Source of the DNA: Betaproteobacteria bacterium
GTDB taxonomy: Bacteria; Pseudomonadota; Gammaproteobacteria; Burkholderiales; SG8-41
DNA: 50,423 bases
NCBI GenBank assembly: GCA_023266235.1
Contig: JAHFRL010000021.1
Coordinates: 1 to 50,423 of the forward strand
Reading direction: 5' to 3'
The notes under the pieces are model-generated. The model ran no database searches, was not told the origin of the DNA, and saw only the letters and a program-made list of their open reading frames with translations. Positions 15,380 to 24,415 of this stretch are shown piece by piece (positions within the stretch are counted from its first letter, which is position 1; the number at the start of each line of letters is the position of its first letter). Made by a program: the position numbers and the translations under genes.

Positions 15380-16912
15380 ATGCGCCACGCCAGCGGGACA
15401 GGCAAAACGAAATTCAGGAAATTCTTGAGCGTCGCGGCGCTGGTGAGCGCGTTGGCATTGGCCGGAGTTGCCCGCGCGCATGGATTTGGCGAGCGTTACG
15501 ATTTGCCGGTTCCGCTCTGGCTCTACCTGACCGGCGCCGGCGCTGCCGTCGGCGTTTCCTTTCTGATGATGGCGCTGTTCATGCGTGGGTCGCCGCCGTC
15601 GGAAACCTATCCGCGGATCAATCTGCTGACGTGGCGCATCGGCCGTGCCGTCGCTCATCCCTTGACGCTGTCAATCTGCCGCGCGCTCGCCATGGCGCTG
15701 TTCGTGCTCGTCCTCGTTGCCGGTTTTCTCGGCCACCAGGCGCCGGTCAGGAACATTGCTCCGATCATGGTGTGGGCGATCTGGTGGGTGGGCATGGCAT
15801 ACGTTTCCGCCCTGCTGGGGGATCTCTGGGCGTTGGTTAGTCCTCTCAACATCGCTTTCGCCTGGATTGAAAGCGCGTACTCGCGAGCAAGCCACGGTGC
15901 GGCGCTTTCGCTCGGACTCCGCTATCCGGAATGGTTGGGCAACTGGCCCGCGGTCGTGCTGTTCTTTGCTTTTGCATGGGGCGAGCTGATCTGGGAACAA
16001 GCGGACGTGCCGGCCGACGTCGCGGCGGCGGTTCTTCTCTATGGCGTGATTACGTGGGCCGGGATGTTGCTCTTCGGCCGCGAGACCTGGCTGCGCCGGG
16101 GCGAAGCCTTTTCACTGGTGTTTGGTTTGCTGGCCCGTTTTGCGCCGACGGAGGTGCGCGTCTCGACCGCCAAGCGGGAGTGGAACCTGCGGCCCTACGC
16201 GGTAGGGTTGTTGAGTGATGAGCCCGCGCCGCCGTCGCTGCTCGCGCTGGTCATTTTGATGCTCGCCACCGTGACTTTCGACGGTTTTATCGAAACGCCG
16301 CTGTGGGTGAGCCTGGTCGATGGGCTCGACGGCTGGCGCGCGCAGGCTCCGCTGCTGCTGACGGCCGGCACGCTGCGCGCAGCGGCATACACGCTCGGGT
16401 TGGTCGCCGTCTGGCTTCTGTTCTTGTCGATTTACTGCGTCTTCGCGTGGATGATCGCCAGGATGGCCGCCATCACTCCGGCTGCGGCCCGGCTGCCCGG
16501 CGAACGCCATGAGACGGCGACGGTGGCTGGTCTTTTTGTACTCACGCTCGTGCCGATTGCGATCGCGTACCACCTGGCGCACTACCTGTCTTTTCTGCTG
16601 ATGGCAGGTCAATACCTGATACCCCTCGCGTCCGACCCGTTTGGATTTGGCTGGGACGTGTTCGGCACCACCCGCTACTTTGTGAAAATCGGGATAGTCG
16701 ATGCGCGCTTTGTCTGGTACCTGTCCGTGAGCGCGATCGTGATCGGGCACGTCGCAGCGGTATACCTCGCGCATGCGATGGCCTGCCGGGTCTTCAAGGA
16801 AAAACGAGCCGCGCTCAGGAGCCAGTATCCGATGCTGCTGCTGATGATCGGCTACACCATGGTCAGCTTGTGGATCATTGCGCAACCCATCGTTACGAGC
16901 CGGCTCGGCTGA
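15380..16912 (+). CDS. Multi-pass membrane protein, family often annotated as fenitrothion hydrolase
   Basis: A 510-residue integral membrane protein with a signal-like N-terminus (KFLSVAALVSALALAGVARAHG) and about ten hydrophobic segments across its length. Histidines are frequent in and near the helices (AHGFGERYDLP, AYHLAHYLSFLL, VIGHVAAVYLAH), which may bind metal or haem. The HAHGFGERYDLPxPLWLYL start is the hallmark of a family that databases often call fenitrothion hydrolase; that name is doubtful for a polytopic protein and I would treat the function as unknown. ATG at 15380 has no strong ribosome site. The neighbour across the shared promoter is a secreted beta-propeller. Confidence 0.7.
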   Translation: MRHASGTGKTKFRKFLSVAALVSALALAGVARAHGFGERYDLPVPLWLYLTGAGAAVGVSFLMMALFMRGSPPSETYPRINLLTWRIGRAVAHPLTLSICRALAMALFVLVLVAGFLGHQAPVRNIAPIMVWAIWWVGMAYVSALLGDLWALVSPLNIAFAWIESAYSRASHGAALSLGLRYPEWLGNWPAVVLFFAFAWGELIWEQADVPADVAAAVLLYGVITWAGMLLFGRETWLRRGEAFSLVFGLLARFAPTEVRVSTAKREWNLRPYAVGLLSDEPAPPSLLALVILMLATVTFDGFIETPLWVSLVDGLDGWRAQAPLLLTAGTLRAAAYTLGLVAVWLLFLSIYCVFAWMIARMAAITPAAARLPGERHETATVAGLFVLTLVPIAIAYHLAHYLSFLLMAGQYLIPLASDPFGFGWDVFGTTRYFVKIGIVDARFVWYLSVSAIVIGHVAAVYLAHAMACRVFKEKRAALRSQYPMLLLMIGYTMVSLWIIAQPIVTSRLG

Positions 16913-16928
16913 CGGGTTCGGCCCTCGG

Positions 16929-17351
16929 TTATGCCTGTTTTCGAGAGATCTTTTTGGCGGGGTTTGTTGGTTGCGGCTTGCGCGCTGTTCGCTTGCGGGC
17001 GGTCGCGCGCGGGCGTTTGGTCGCAGCGCGCGTGACGGAAGACGGCCGGGGTTCAATGACCAGCTCAGGCCCGCGCAGGAAAAGCTGCACCTTGAGTTCA
17101 AGGAAGCCGTGGCGCAAACCATCGTATTCGCGCCTGGGGTCGGCTATGTAATCGCGAATCTGGTCAAGGCCGAGCAGGGCGACATGATCAGTGCGGATAT
17201 TCCGGATCCGCACGCCCTTCTTGTCTTCGACGTCCTGCACGAGCCAGTCATCATCCATGATGCGCAGCTCGGTGACGCCGCGAAACCGCCGCGCGGGCGG
17301 CCGCAGTCTCACACGGTGCTGAAGACACTTTGCGAGTTTGGTCTTGTTCAC
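16929..17351 (-). CDS. Hypothetical protein with basic C-terminal tail
   Basis: The frame gives 140 residues. The N-terminal hundred are compact and acidic in the middle (RIMDDDWLVQDVEDKKGVRI, then HVALLGLDQIRDYIADPRRE). The last forty are rich in lysine, arginine, alanine and proline (TKRPRATARKRTARKPQP), like the DNA-binding tails of small histone-like proteins. No family was recognised. It ends 16 nt from the stop of the convergent membrane-protein gene. A tiny conserved gene lies just upstream in the same direction. The start is uncertain; ATG at 17351 is the first. Confidence 0.6.
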   Translation of the reverse strand: MNKTKLAKCLQHRVRLRPPARRFRGVTELRIMDDDWLVQDVEDKKGVRIRNIRTDHVALLGLDQIRDYIADPRREYDGLRHGFLELKVQLFLRGPELVIEPRPSSVTRAATKRPRATARKRTARKPQPTNPAKKISRKQA

Positions 17352-17383
17352 GGGCGTAGCGTAACGGCAAAGCTGACTTGCTG

Positions 17384-17548
17384 CTACGGCGTTTTTCCCT
17401 CGACCGGTGGCGGAGCCGGAATCGCTTCCGCATTTTCTTGAGGCGGAGGGGTGCTCTCGGCCAGTTTGCGCAGCCGTTTTTCTTCTTTCTTGCGCTTCTT
17501 CGCCAACTCTTTCTGACGCTTTTCAAATTGATAGTTTGGTTTGGCCAA
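17384..17548 (-). CDS. Small conserved basic protein, 54 residues
   Basis: A TTG start at 17548 has AAGGA about 10 nt upstream. The frame reads LAKPNYQFEKRQKELAKKRK, continues KEEKRLRKLAE, and ends in a proline-rich tail to TAG at 17384-17386. I recognise the start as a small protein widespread in Beta- and Gammaproteobacteria, in which KPNYxFxKRQRELAKKxKKEEK is nearly invariant. It is predicted to be a highly charged helix or coiled coil; its function is unknown to me. It is easily missed because of its length and its TTG start, and it may be co-transcribed with the gene at 16929-17351. Confidence 0.7.
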   Translation of the reverse strand: MAKPNYQFEKRQKELAKKRKKEEKRLRKLAESTPPPQENAEAIPAPPPVEGKTP

Positions 17549-17608
17549 TGGCTGATCCTTTCATGGGGTATTCGTCATTATGCACCCGGCGCCTGAAAAA
17601 AGCGCGTT

Positions 17609-17653
17609 GGCGCCCGCGGGTAAGCCAAACCAGGCTTACCCGCCACGGGCGCC
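17609..17653 (-). terminator. Rho-independent terminator downstream of the 17692-17928 gene
   Basis: An 18-nt arm (17609-17626) and its nearly perfect complement (17633-17653, three extra bases) form a long GC-rich stem around a 6-nt loop. On the minus strand a run of Ts (from 17596-17601) follows within 10 nt. It ends the message of the small secreted protein. Confidence 0.75.
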
Positions 17654-17691
17654 GACCATTTGGTCAGCCTGGCAGGTCGTCAGTCGTTACA

Positions 17692-17928
17692 TCAGTACCG
17701 GTAGTGATGCCGGAAGTGCTCATGGTGCTTACGGAACTCGCGGCGCTCGAGGTATTCGCGCCTCTCCTCCCAACGCGGCTCCCGGTGCCGATAAACGACC
17801 ACGGGCGGCGGCGCGACATACACTGGCGCCGGCGTGCCGAAATCGATGAAAACATCGATGCCCGCGAAAGCGGCAGGCGCCGCCGTTAGCAAGCCCGCTA
17901 CTGCAATAATTCCCAAAATGCGTTTCAT
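17692..17928 (-). CDS. Small secreted histidine-rich protein
   Basis: A 78-residue protein with a clean signal peptide (MKRILGIIAVAGLLTAAPAAFAG). The mature part is short: a valine/proline-rich stretch (TPAPVYVAPPPVVVY) followed by a strongly charged end rich in arginine, glutamate and histidine (EYLERREFRKHHEHFRHHYRY). Small proteins with PPPVVVY and a charged tail are common in Betaproteobacteria and have no settled role; the histidines could bind metal. It stands alone with its own terminator. The start is firm because of the signal peptide. Confidence 0.7.
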   Translation of the reverse strand: MKRILGIIAVAGLLTAAPAAFAGIDVFIDFGTPAPVYVAPPPVVVYRHREPRWEERREYLERREFRKHHEHFRHHYRY

Positions 17929-18090
17929 GGCTGTTTTCCTTTATTGCCGGGCCTCACCAGAGAGCGCGGCTCACATGCGTGCAATCCACGCATTTGCATT
18001 AACGCAGAAGACGGCCGGAAGACTGTTGCGGGGCGGTTAAATATTGTTTCGGTTTGTAACGCGGTGCTCGCCTCGTTTGCCATCGGGTCG

Positions 18091-19329
18091 CTAGCGAAAC
18101 GCGGCGCCGCTTTTCCGATTCTCGTTCCGCAGGCCACTCAGGGGTTGTGTCTTGCCGCTCAAATAGGCGCCCACGGTCAGAATTGACGGGGCGCGTGTCA
18201 GCAACGCTGTTACCGGGCGCGCGGTTGCCGGCCGCATCGCTACGTGCGCGAACGTCGCGGCGGCGAAAACGCGGCACGCAAAATTCCTGCGCCAGCTTGC
18301 CGCGTAATCGCGCCCGATCTCCGCGACCGCGCGCTCCGAGAAAACCGCGTTCCGCCGCGCAAGCAGATGCTCGCACAAAAGCCAGGCCGACTGTATGGCC
18401 ATGCTGATGCCTTCGGCGACAAGGGGGTGCGCTTCGCCCGCCGCGTTGCCGACCGTGAAAATGCCATCGCTGCGGAATGTTCGAATGCCTGGCCGGATCG
18501 GCCCCGCCGACAACCACGATCCATCGCAGGTTGCGCGGGAAAAAGCCGTTTCGACCCCGCGGCACGCCGCCCGCACGTGCGCGAAAACGGCTTCCGCCGC
18601 CCGCGCCTGCCGCCACTGGCGGCGGCACTGTTCCAGATGGTCGCGGCGTATGCAACACGAGAAACCCGTGCGGCCGCCATCGCTTTGAACGATGCCGCCG
18701 TATCCGCCGGGGAAAACCACGAGCGGCATCAGTCCGAGCGGCAAATCGCCGTTTCGGAAATGGGCCTTGAACGCGAACAAATCCGACGCACGCGGCGGGT
18801 GGCGTATGTGCTGCGTCGGCAGCATCCCGCGCTCCCATGAGCCGTGCGCGGCGATGATGATGCGCGCTCGCAGCCGGGTGGTTTCTTTCGTCTCTTTCGC
18901 AACAGCAGTGCAATCGAAACCGCCTGCTGTCCTTTCCAGCCGCGTGAGCGTCCATGGCTGCCACACCTCGGCTCCGGCCTTCGCCGCACACGCCAGAACG
19001 AGCGCATCGAAATGCTCCCGCCCGAGCGCTCTGCCGCGCATATCCAGTCCGTCCCGCGGGCAAGGCATGTCGGCGGCGAGCATCGTTTCGCCGGCGTACA
19101 GACCGATCTGCCGGATCTCGGGGCCCGCGCGCGCAAGAAACGGGGCAGCGATTCCGAGCTCGCGCAACAGAGCTAGGCTCGGTGCGGAAATAAACTCGCC
19201 GCAGACTTTGCGTCGAGGGAACCGCGCTTTCTCCACCACCGCGACCGACCATCCGGCGCGCGCGAGCATGAGAGCTGCGGCTGCGCCGGCGGGCCCGGCG
19301 CCGATGACAAGAGCGTCAAATGATTTCAT
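18091..19329 (-). CDS. FAD-dependent oxidoreductase (geranylgeranyl-reductase/hydroxylase-like) of a type III PKS operon
   Basis: A flavoprotein of 412 residues. It has an FAD site at the N-terminus (ALVIGAGPAGAAAALMLARAGW, then EKARFPRRKVCGEF), a middle RARIIIAAHGSWERG, and GIFTVGNAAGEAHPLVAEGISMAIQSAW, the GD-like FAD motif of this superfamily with N in place of D. Such enzymes hydroxylate or reduce polyketide or isoprenoid products. The ATG overlaps the methyltransferase stop as ATGA, so it is the last gene of the PKS-methyltransferase-oxidoreductase operon. The reaction here is inference: hydroxylation or reduction of the PKS product. Confidence 0.8.
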   Translation of the reverse strand: MKSFDALVIGAGPAGAAAALMLARAGWSVAVVEKARFPRRKVCGEFISAPSLALLRELGIAAPFLARAGPEIRQIGLYAGETMLAADMPCPRDGLDMRGRALGREHFDALVLACAAKAGAEVWQPWTLTRLERTAGGFDCTAVAKETKETTRLRARIIIAAHGSWERGMLPTQHIRHPPRASDLFAFKAHFRNGDLPLGLMPLVVFPGGYGGIVQSDGGRTGFSCCIRRDHLEQCRRQWRQARAAEAVFAHVRAACRGVETAFSRATCDGSWLSAGPIRPGIRTFRSDGIFTVGNAAGEAHPLVAEGISMAIQSAWLLCEHLLARRNAVFSERAVAEIGRDYAASWRRNFACRVFAAATFAHVAMRPATARPVTALLTRAPSILTVGAYLSGKTQPLSGLRNENRKSGAAFR

Positions 19330-20060
19330 GTTCTTCTATCGCGTGAGGCGGCATTATCGACATTGGTCCGTGAGCCGACCAAACAATGGCTGAACATCCC
19401 GCGCGCGTGCTCCTCGAGCGCCCACGTTCGGCCGGCGGGCCACAGCGCGGACAATTCGCGGCCGGAAAATCCCGCGTGCACGCTGACCACGGCGTCGTGC
19501 CGGCTCACGTCGTTGCACCCGGCAATCCCGAGCAGGCGGCTGCCGAGCAGCGCGAGGCCGGAACGGCGCGGCTCGCACGCGATGAACGTGCGCGTGCGAC
19601 CCGTGGCCAGCGCGAGCAACGCCCTCAATTCCGCGACGTCAAAATGATGCAGGAACAGGTTGGCGATGATCACCTCGAAAACCTGGCCACCCGGCTGTGC
19701 GAGCCACTCAAACACGTCCGCCGTCACCGCTTGCGCTTGCCATCCCAGGGACGCAAACTTGCCGATGGTTTCGGAGGCGACAAGATCCTGGCGGTCGAGC
19801 AGAACGACATGCACGTCTTTTGCCCGTGCGGCCGTTCTTTCCGCCAGCCGCAGCATGAAGGTTCCGTCGCCCGCGCCGATTTCGGCGATCGCGCGCGGCG
19901 ATTCGTCAGGGAAGCCGCGTTCGAGTTCCCGCGCGACAATAGCGGCATTCGCCATCAGCGCGTTGATGCGCTGCAGATCGCGGCGCGATCGCATGGCGCG
20001 CGCATCCTGCGGCGGAAGCTCGTCGAGCCATTCGGGCTCAACGCGGCGCGGCATGTTCAT
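19326..20060 (-). CDS. Class I SAM-dependent methyltransferase of the type III PKS operon
   Basis: The glycine-rich SAM motif AIAEIGAGDGTFMLRLAER (about residues 57-75) and a later acidic VVLLDRQD identify a class I methyltransferase; VIIANLFLHHFDVAEL is the post-motif. I chose ATG at 20060 (MNMPRRVEPEWLD, 244 residues), 14 nt after the PKS stop; the frame stays open upstream but that part lies within the PKS gene. It overlaps the FAD oxidoreductase by four bases. It probably O- or C-methylates the polyketide product; the target is not shown by the sequence. Confidence 0.8.
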   Translation of the reverse strand: MNMPRRVEPEWLDELPPQDARAMRSRRDLQRINALMANAAIVARELERGFPDESPRAIAEIGAGDGTFMLRLAERTAARAKDVHVVLLDRQDLVASETIGKFASLGWQAQAVTADVFEWLAQPGGQVFEVIIANLFLHHFDVAELRALLALATGRTRTFIACEPRRSGLALLGSRLLGIAGCNDVSRHDAVVSVHAGFSGRELSALWPAGRTWALEEHARGMFSHCLVGSRTNVDNAASRDRRT

Positions 20061-20074
20061 GAGGGCCACCCCGG

Positions 20075-21133
20075 CTACGCCACTTCGAGCAGCGCGCCGT
20101 GGCAGCTGAAGCCGGCGCCGAACGACGACATCCACCACCAGCCGCCGGGCGCATTGCCGCGCAACGCCGCCTGCAGCACGAAATACACAAAGGGGCTGCT
20201 CAGATTGCCGAACTCACCCAGGACTTCGCGGCTCCAGCGCAAATCCGTGGCGGTGAGTCCGAGCTTCTCCTGCAGCGCCTCCAGCACCTTGCGTCCGCCC
20301 GCATGCCAGATCCAGGTGCCGATCTCGCGGCGCGCGATTCCTGCGCTTTCCAGTAATTCGTCGAGCACGGTTTCGGCGTGTTGCGCCGCGAGCTCCGGCA
20401 CCTGCGGCGTGAGTATATTGCGCAGCATGCCGCCCGTCTGCTCGAAACGCAGCGCGTCGCGCTCAGCCGGATTGTTGAGGGACCGCGCCGCCTTCCATTT
20501 GACGCGGCGTTCTTCGCCATCCGGGGCGGCGGCGAGCACGGCGGCACCGGCGCCATCGCCAAACAGGCACGCGCTGATGAGAACGCCGGGATCGTTATCG
20601 AGGTAAAACGCCGCGCTGCAGACTTCGACGCAGACCGACAAAACCTTCTCGCAACGCCGCGCGCTCAGCAGCGCGTCCGCCGTGCGCAGGTTGGGCAGTG
20701 CGGCACCGCACCCCTGGCCCACCAGATCGAGCGCAAGCACATCCGCCCTTAAGCCCAGGCGCTCTGCGACGTAGCTCGTGAGCCCCGGGCAAAGATAGCC
20801 GGTGCAGGTGCTGATGATGACGGCGTCGATGTCGCGCGGCTGCAGGCCGGCTTGCCGCAGGGCGCCGGTGGCCGCCTGGGAAGCCAGCAGTGGAGCGTGG
20901 CGGGCGAAGCGGCGGTGCAGCGTGTCGGGATCGAGCGTGAAAGCGTCGTCGAGCGCATCGAGCGCCAGAGATCGCGTGCGTATGCCGTTGTCGCGCAGCA
21001 ATACCCTTTGCAAAGTGGCGCGCGCGCGCCGGTCGAGCCGCGCGAACTGACCGGACCCCTGCAGCGCCTCCCAGCATTGCGCCTGCGTATACCGATTCGG
21101 CGGAACCGCCGTGCCCAGCCCAAGAATAAACAT
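20075..21133 (-). CDS. Type III polyketide synthase (chalcone/stilbene synthase family)
   Basis: A 352-residue ketosynthase that extends an acyl-CoA starter with malonyl-CoA and cyclises it. The triad is intact: C142 in LVGQGCGAALPNLR, H277 in WIWHAGGRKVLEAL and N310 in LGEFGNLSSPFVYFVL. The N-terminal MFILGLGTAVPPNRYTQ and STCTGYLCPGLTSYVAERLG are typical bacterial motifs. It is first in an operon with a methyltransferase and an FAD oxidoreductase, an arrangement like the phenolic-lipid (srsABC-type) operons of Streptomyces in gene types, though the methyltransferase family differs. An alkylresorcinol, alkylpyrone or related product is likely. A 164-nt gap to lpdA should hold the promoter. 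Confidence 0.88.
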   Translation of the reverse strand: MFILGLGTAVPPNRYTQAQCWEALQGSGQFARLDRRARATLQRVLLRDNGIRTRSLALDALDDAFTLDPDTLHRRFARHAPLLASQAATGALRQAGLQPRDIDAVIISTCTGYLCPGLTSYVAERLGLRADVLALDLVGQGCGAALPNLRTADALLSARRCEKVLSVCVEVCSAAFYLDNDPGVLISACLFGDGAGAAVLAAAPDGEERRVKWKAARSLNNPAERDALRFEQTGGMLRNILTPQVPELAAQHAETVLDELLESAGIARREIGTWIWHAGGRKVLEALQEKLGLTATDLRWSREVLGEFGNLSSPFVYFVLQAALRGNAPGGWWWMSSFGAGFSCHGALLEVA

Positions 21134-21297
21134 CGGTTTGCATCATCCCATTTATCGCGGCAAACACCGGCCTGGGCGGAATTATTCTCTTGAGCGTTCG
21201 ATTCGGCGATCTGCGGTCGGGTTCCCGGTCCGTGACGACAATATGTAAACCGGTCGTGGGGCGAGCGGTCACCACCCGTAATTGGATGACAGCGCCG

Positions 21298-23049
21298 CTA
21301 TTTCTTGGGCATGTATAGATCGGTGATCGATCCTTCCGCGATTTCGGCGGCAAAAAACACCGTTTCCGAAAGTGTCGGATGCGGATGGATCGTGAGACCG
21401 AGGTCCATTGCGTCGGCGCCCATTTCGAGCGCGAGCACGGTTTCGGCGATCAGCTCGCCCGCGTTCACGCCGACCATGCCGGCGCCGATGATGCGCTTGG
21501 TGTGCCGGTCGAATAGCAGCTTGGTCATGCCTTCGTCGCGGCCGGTCGCAAGCGCGCGGCCGCTCGCCGCCCACGGGAATACCGCTTTCTCGTATTCGAC
21601 GCCCTGCGCCTGGGCCTGCGTTTCGGTGAGCCCCATCCACGCGATTTCGGGATCGGTGTAGGCGACCGATGGTATCGTGCGCGCGTCGAACGCAGCCTTG
21701 TGGCCCGCGATCACTTCCGCCGCCAGCTTGCCTTCGTGCGTTGCTTTATGCGCGAGCATCGGCTCGCCGACAATGTCGCCGATGCCGAAGATGTGCGGCA
21801 CGTTGGTGCGCATCTGCTGGTCGACCGGAATGAAACCGCGCTCGTTGACCGTAACGCCCGCGGCCTCGGCCTTGATCTCGCGCCCGTTGGAACGGCGGCC
21901 GACCGCCACCAGCACGTAGTCGAACGTATCCGTTGCCGACGTCGCTCCTTCGAACGTGACCTTGAGGCCGTCCTTGACCGGCTCGATCTTCGACACCCTG
22001 GTCTTGAGCAGGATTTTCTCGTAGCGCTTCTCGATGCGCTTGGCGAGCGGCCGCACCACGTCGCGGTCGGCGCCGGGCATCAGGCCATCCAGCAGCTCGA
22101 CCACGGTGACCTTCGAGCCGAGTGCGTCGAACACGGTCGCCATCTCGAGCCCGATGATGCCGCCGCCGATCACGAGCAGACGCTGCGGTACTTCCGGCAG
22201 CGCGAGCGCGCCGGTCGAATCGATCAGGCGCGGGTTGTCGTACGGAAAGCCGGGGATGCGCGCGACGCTCGAGCCCGCGGCGATGATGCAGTCGTCGAAC
22301 GACACGGTCTGCACGCCGCCTTTGGTTTCGACGCGGATCAAGTTGGGCGCAGCGAATTCGCCCTTGCCCTGCACGACTTCGACTTTGCGCTGTTTGGCGA
22401 GCCCGGCGAGGCCTTTGGTGAGCTTGCCGATCACGCTGTCTTTCCACGCGCGCAGCTTGTCGATTTCGATTTTCGGTTGGCCGAAGGTGACGCCGTTGTG
22501 CGCCATCTCGTCCGCTTCTGTGATTACTTTTGCGACGTGCAGCAGCGCTTTCGACGGGATGCAGCCGACGTTCAGGCACACCCCGCCCAACGTCGGATAA
22601 CGCTCGATCAATACGGTTTTCTTGCCGAGGTCCGCGGCGCGGAACGCCGCCGTGTAGCCGCCGGGGCCGGCGCCGAGCACCACGACTTCGGCGTGGATGT
22701 CCGCCTTCGCGAGAGGCGGGAGGGGTGAGGCATGAAGTGTTGACGGCGGTGCCGTTGTTGCCGGCGCTGCGGGCGCTTTCGCGGCAGGCGCGGGCGCAGC
22801 AGCCGTAGCGCTGGCGGCCTCGAGCATGAGGATCAAAGTGCCTTGGGAGACCTTGTCGCCGACCTTGACCTTGATCGCTTTGACCGTGCCCGCCTGCGGC
22901 GCGGGCACTTCCATCGTCGCCTTGTCGGATTCGAGCATGATCAGCGGGTCTTCGGCCTTGATGCTGTCGCCGGGCTTGACCAGCACTTCGATGACCGGGA
23001 TGTCCTTGAAGTCGCCGATGTCGGGGACTTTGACTTCGAGCAGGCTCAT
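21298..23049 (-). CDS. lpdA: Dihydrolipoyl dehydrogenase with N-terminal lipoyl domain
   Basis: The E3 enzyme of 2-oxoacid dehydrogenase complexes reoxidises dihydrolipoamide with NAD+. Residues 1-75 are a lipoyl domain with the lysine in [12 protein letters not shown]. An alanine/proline linker follows, then the flavoprotein: [20 protein letters not shown], the redox disulfide [32 protein letters not shown] and the late [15 protein letters not shown] with the catalytic histidine. The length of 583 residues fits the lipoyl-fused E3 of Betaproteobacteria. aceE and aceF are not next to it. Its ATG has no Shine-Dalgarno sequence; HIR-D lies directly upstream, after proA. Confidence 0.95.
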   Translation of the reverse strand: MSLLEVKVPDIGDFKDIPVIEVLVKPGDSIKAEDPLIMLESDKATMEVPAPQAGTVKAIKVKVGDKVSQGTLILMLEAASATAAAPAPAAKAPAAPATTAPPSTLHASPLPPLAKADIHAEVVVLGAGPGGYTAAFRAADLGKKTVLIERYPTLGGVCLNVGCIPSKALLHVAKVITEADEMAHNGVTFGQPKIEIDKLRAWKDSVIGKLTKGLAGLAKQRKVEVVQGKGEFAAPNLIRVETKGGVQTVSFDDCIIAAGSSVARIPGFPYDNPRLIDSTGALALPEVPQRLLVIGGGIIGLEMATVFDALGSKVTVVELLDGLMPGADRDVVRPLAKRIEKRYEKILLKTRVSKIEPVKDGLKVTFEGATSATDTFDYVLVAVGRRSNGREIKAEAAGVTVNERGFIPVDQQMRTNVPHIFGIGDIVGEPMLAHKATHEGKLAAEVIAGHKAAFDARTIPSVAYTDPEIAWMGLTETQAQAQGVEYEKAVFPWAASGRALATGRDEGMTKLLFDRHTKRIIGAGMVGVNAGELIAETVLALEMGADAMDLGLTIHPHPTLSETVFFAAEIAEGSITDLYMPKK

Positions 23050-23063
23050 GATATTCGCAAGTA

Positions 23064-23154
23064 AAGGGTGAAGGAGTGAAGGGTAAGTCCCCCTCTCCCC
23101 CGTTACCGGGGGAGAGGGTCGGGGTGAGGGGGGTTCACACCTTCACCCTTCACG
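23064..23154. repeat. HIR-D: inverted tandem repeat between proA and lpdA
   Basis: The 5' arm (23064-23086) has AAGGGTG, AAGGAGTG and AAGGGTAAG. The 3' arm (23134-23154) has TTCACACC, TTCACCC and TTCACG. The core is itself a perfect 12-bp stem (CCCTCTCCCCCG, 23091-23102, with its complement at 23107-23118) and a TTAC loop, followed by GGGGTGAGGGGGG. The core is shared with HIR-C. The proA stop codon (23150-23152) falls inside the 3' arm as drawn on the plus strand. Confidence 0.88.
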
Positions 23155-24406
23155 TTCTTATCTCGCCGTGGCCGAACACAACCCACTTCAGGGAAGTCAG
23201 TCCTTCGAGCCCGACCGGGCCGCGCGCATGCAGCTTGTCGGTCGAGATGCCGATCTCGGCGCCCAGCCCGTATTCGTAGCCGTCGGCAAAGCGCGTCGAG
23301 GCGTTGACGATCACCGAACTCGAGTCGACCTCGCGCAGAAAGCGCTGCGCGCGCGCCGGGTCTTCGGTGACGATCGCATCGGTGTGCTGCGAGCCGTAAA
23401 CCGCGATGTGCTCGATCGCCTGGTCAAGCCCGTCGACGACGCGCACCGCCAGAATCGCCGCGAGGTATTCGGTGTACCAGTCTTCCTCGGTCGCGGGCCG
23501 CATGCCCGGCACGATCTTGCGCGCCGCTTCGTCGCCGCGCAGCTCGATGCCCTTGTCCTGGTAGATCTTCGCGAGCTTCGGCAGCACCTCATCGGCGATG
23601 CCGCGCGCGACGAGCAGCGTTTCCATCGTGTTGCAGGTGCCGAGGCGCTGCGTCTTGGCGTTGTCGGCGATGCGAACCGCCTTGTCGAGGTCGGCCTTGT
23701 CGTCGATGTAAACATGGCACACGCCGTCGAGGTGCTTGATCATCGGGATGCGCGATTCCCGCATCACGCGCTCGATCAGGCTTTTGCCGCCGCGCGGCAC
23801 GACGATATCCACGTATTCGTGCATGCGCAGCAGCCCGCCGACCGCCGCGCGGTCGGTGGTTTCGATAACCTGCACCGCGGTTTCCGGCAGGCCGACGCTC
23901 TGCAGCCCTTCGTGCACGCACGCGGCGATCGCCTGGTTGGAGCGGATCGCCTCCGAGCCGCCGCGCAGAATACAGGCGTTGCCGGCTTTGAGGCACAGGC
24001 CGGCGGCATCCGCGGTGACGTTGGGGCGCGATTCGTAAATGATCGCGATTACGCCAAGCGGCACGCGCATGCGGCCGACCTTGATGCCGGACGGCTGTTG
24101 CTTGAGCTCGCTGATTGCGCCGATCGGATCGGGCAGCTCGGCGATCTGGCGCAAGCCGTCGGCCATCGCGGCGATGATTTTCTCGGTAAGCGTCAAGCGG
24201 TCGATCAGCGCGGGCTCGAGCTTGTTCCCACGCGCGGCGGCGACGTCCTGCGCGTTCACGGCGAGCAGACGCTGGACGTCGCGCTCGATCGCCTGCGCGG
24301 TGAGCGTCAACGCCCTGTTCTTGGTCGCGGTGTCGGCCTTGGCCACCAGCCGGGAGGCAGCCCGGGCTTGTTTGCCGACGCCAACCATGTAGCTCTGTAT
24401 ATCCAT
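23150..24406 (-). CDS. proA: Glutamate-5-semialdehyde dehydrogenase (gamma-glutamyl phosphate reductase)
   Basis: ProA reduces glutamyl 5-phosphate to the semialdehyde with NADPH in proline synthesis. The 418-residue sequence shows family blocks [54 protein letters not shown] with the catalytic cysteine, and [22 protein letters not shown], ending [22 protein letters not shown] at 24406 is the usual start. It lacks a visible ribosome site because HIR-E is directly upstream, and its last residues and stop fall in HIR-D. It lies between holA and lpdA; proB is elsewhere. Confidence 0.96.
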   Translation of the reverse strand: MDIQSYMVGVGKQARAASRLVAKADTATKNRALTLTAQAIERDVQRLLAVNAQDVAAARGNKLEPALIDRLTLTEKIIAAMADGLRQIAELPDPIGAISELKQQPSGIKVGRMRVPLGVIAIIYESRPNVTADAAGLCLKAGNACILRGGSEAIRSNQAIAACVHEGLQSVGLPETAVQVIETTDRAAVGGLLRMHEYVDIVVPRGGKSLIERVMRESRIPMIKHLDGVCHVYIDDKADLDKAVRIADNAKTQRLGTCNTMETLLVARGIADEVLPKLAKIYQDKGIELRGDEAARKIVPGMRPATEEDWYTEYLAAILAVRVVDGLDQAIEHIAVYGSQHTDAIVTEDPARAQRFLREVDSSSVIVNASTRFADGYEYGLGAEIGISTDKLHARGPVGLEGLTSLKWVVFGHGEIRT

Positions 24407-24415
24407 GGGTGAGTC

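Noticed and set aside
17999..19252. A 417-codon minus-strand frame overlapping the FAD oxidoreductase
   Set aside because: Another frame of the same gene, without a fold or motif, while 18091-19329 has FAD motifs and an ATGA overlap with the upstream gene.
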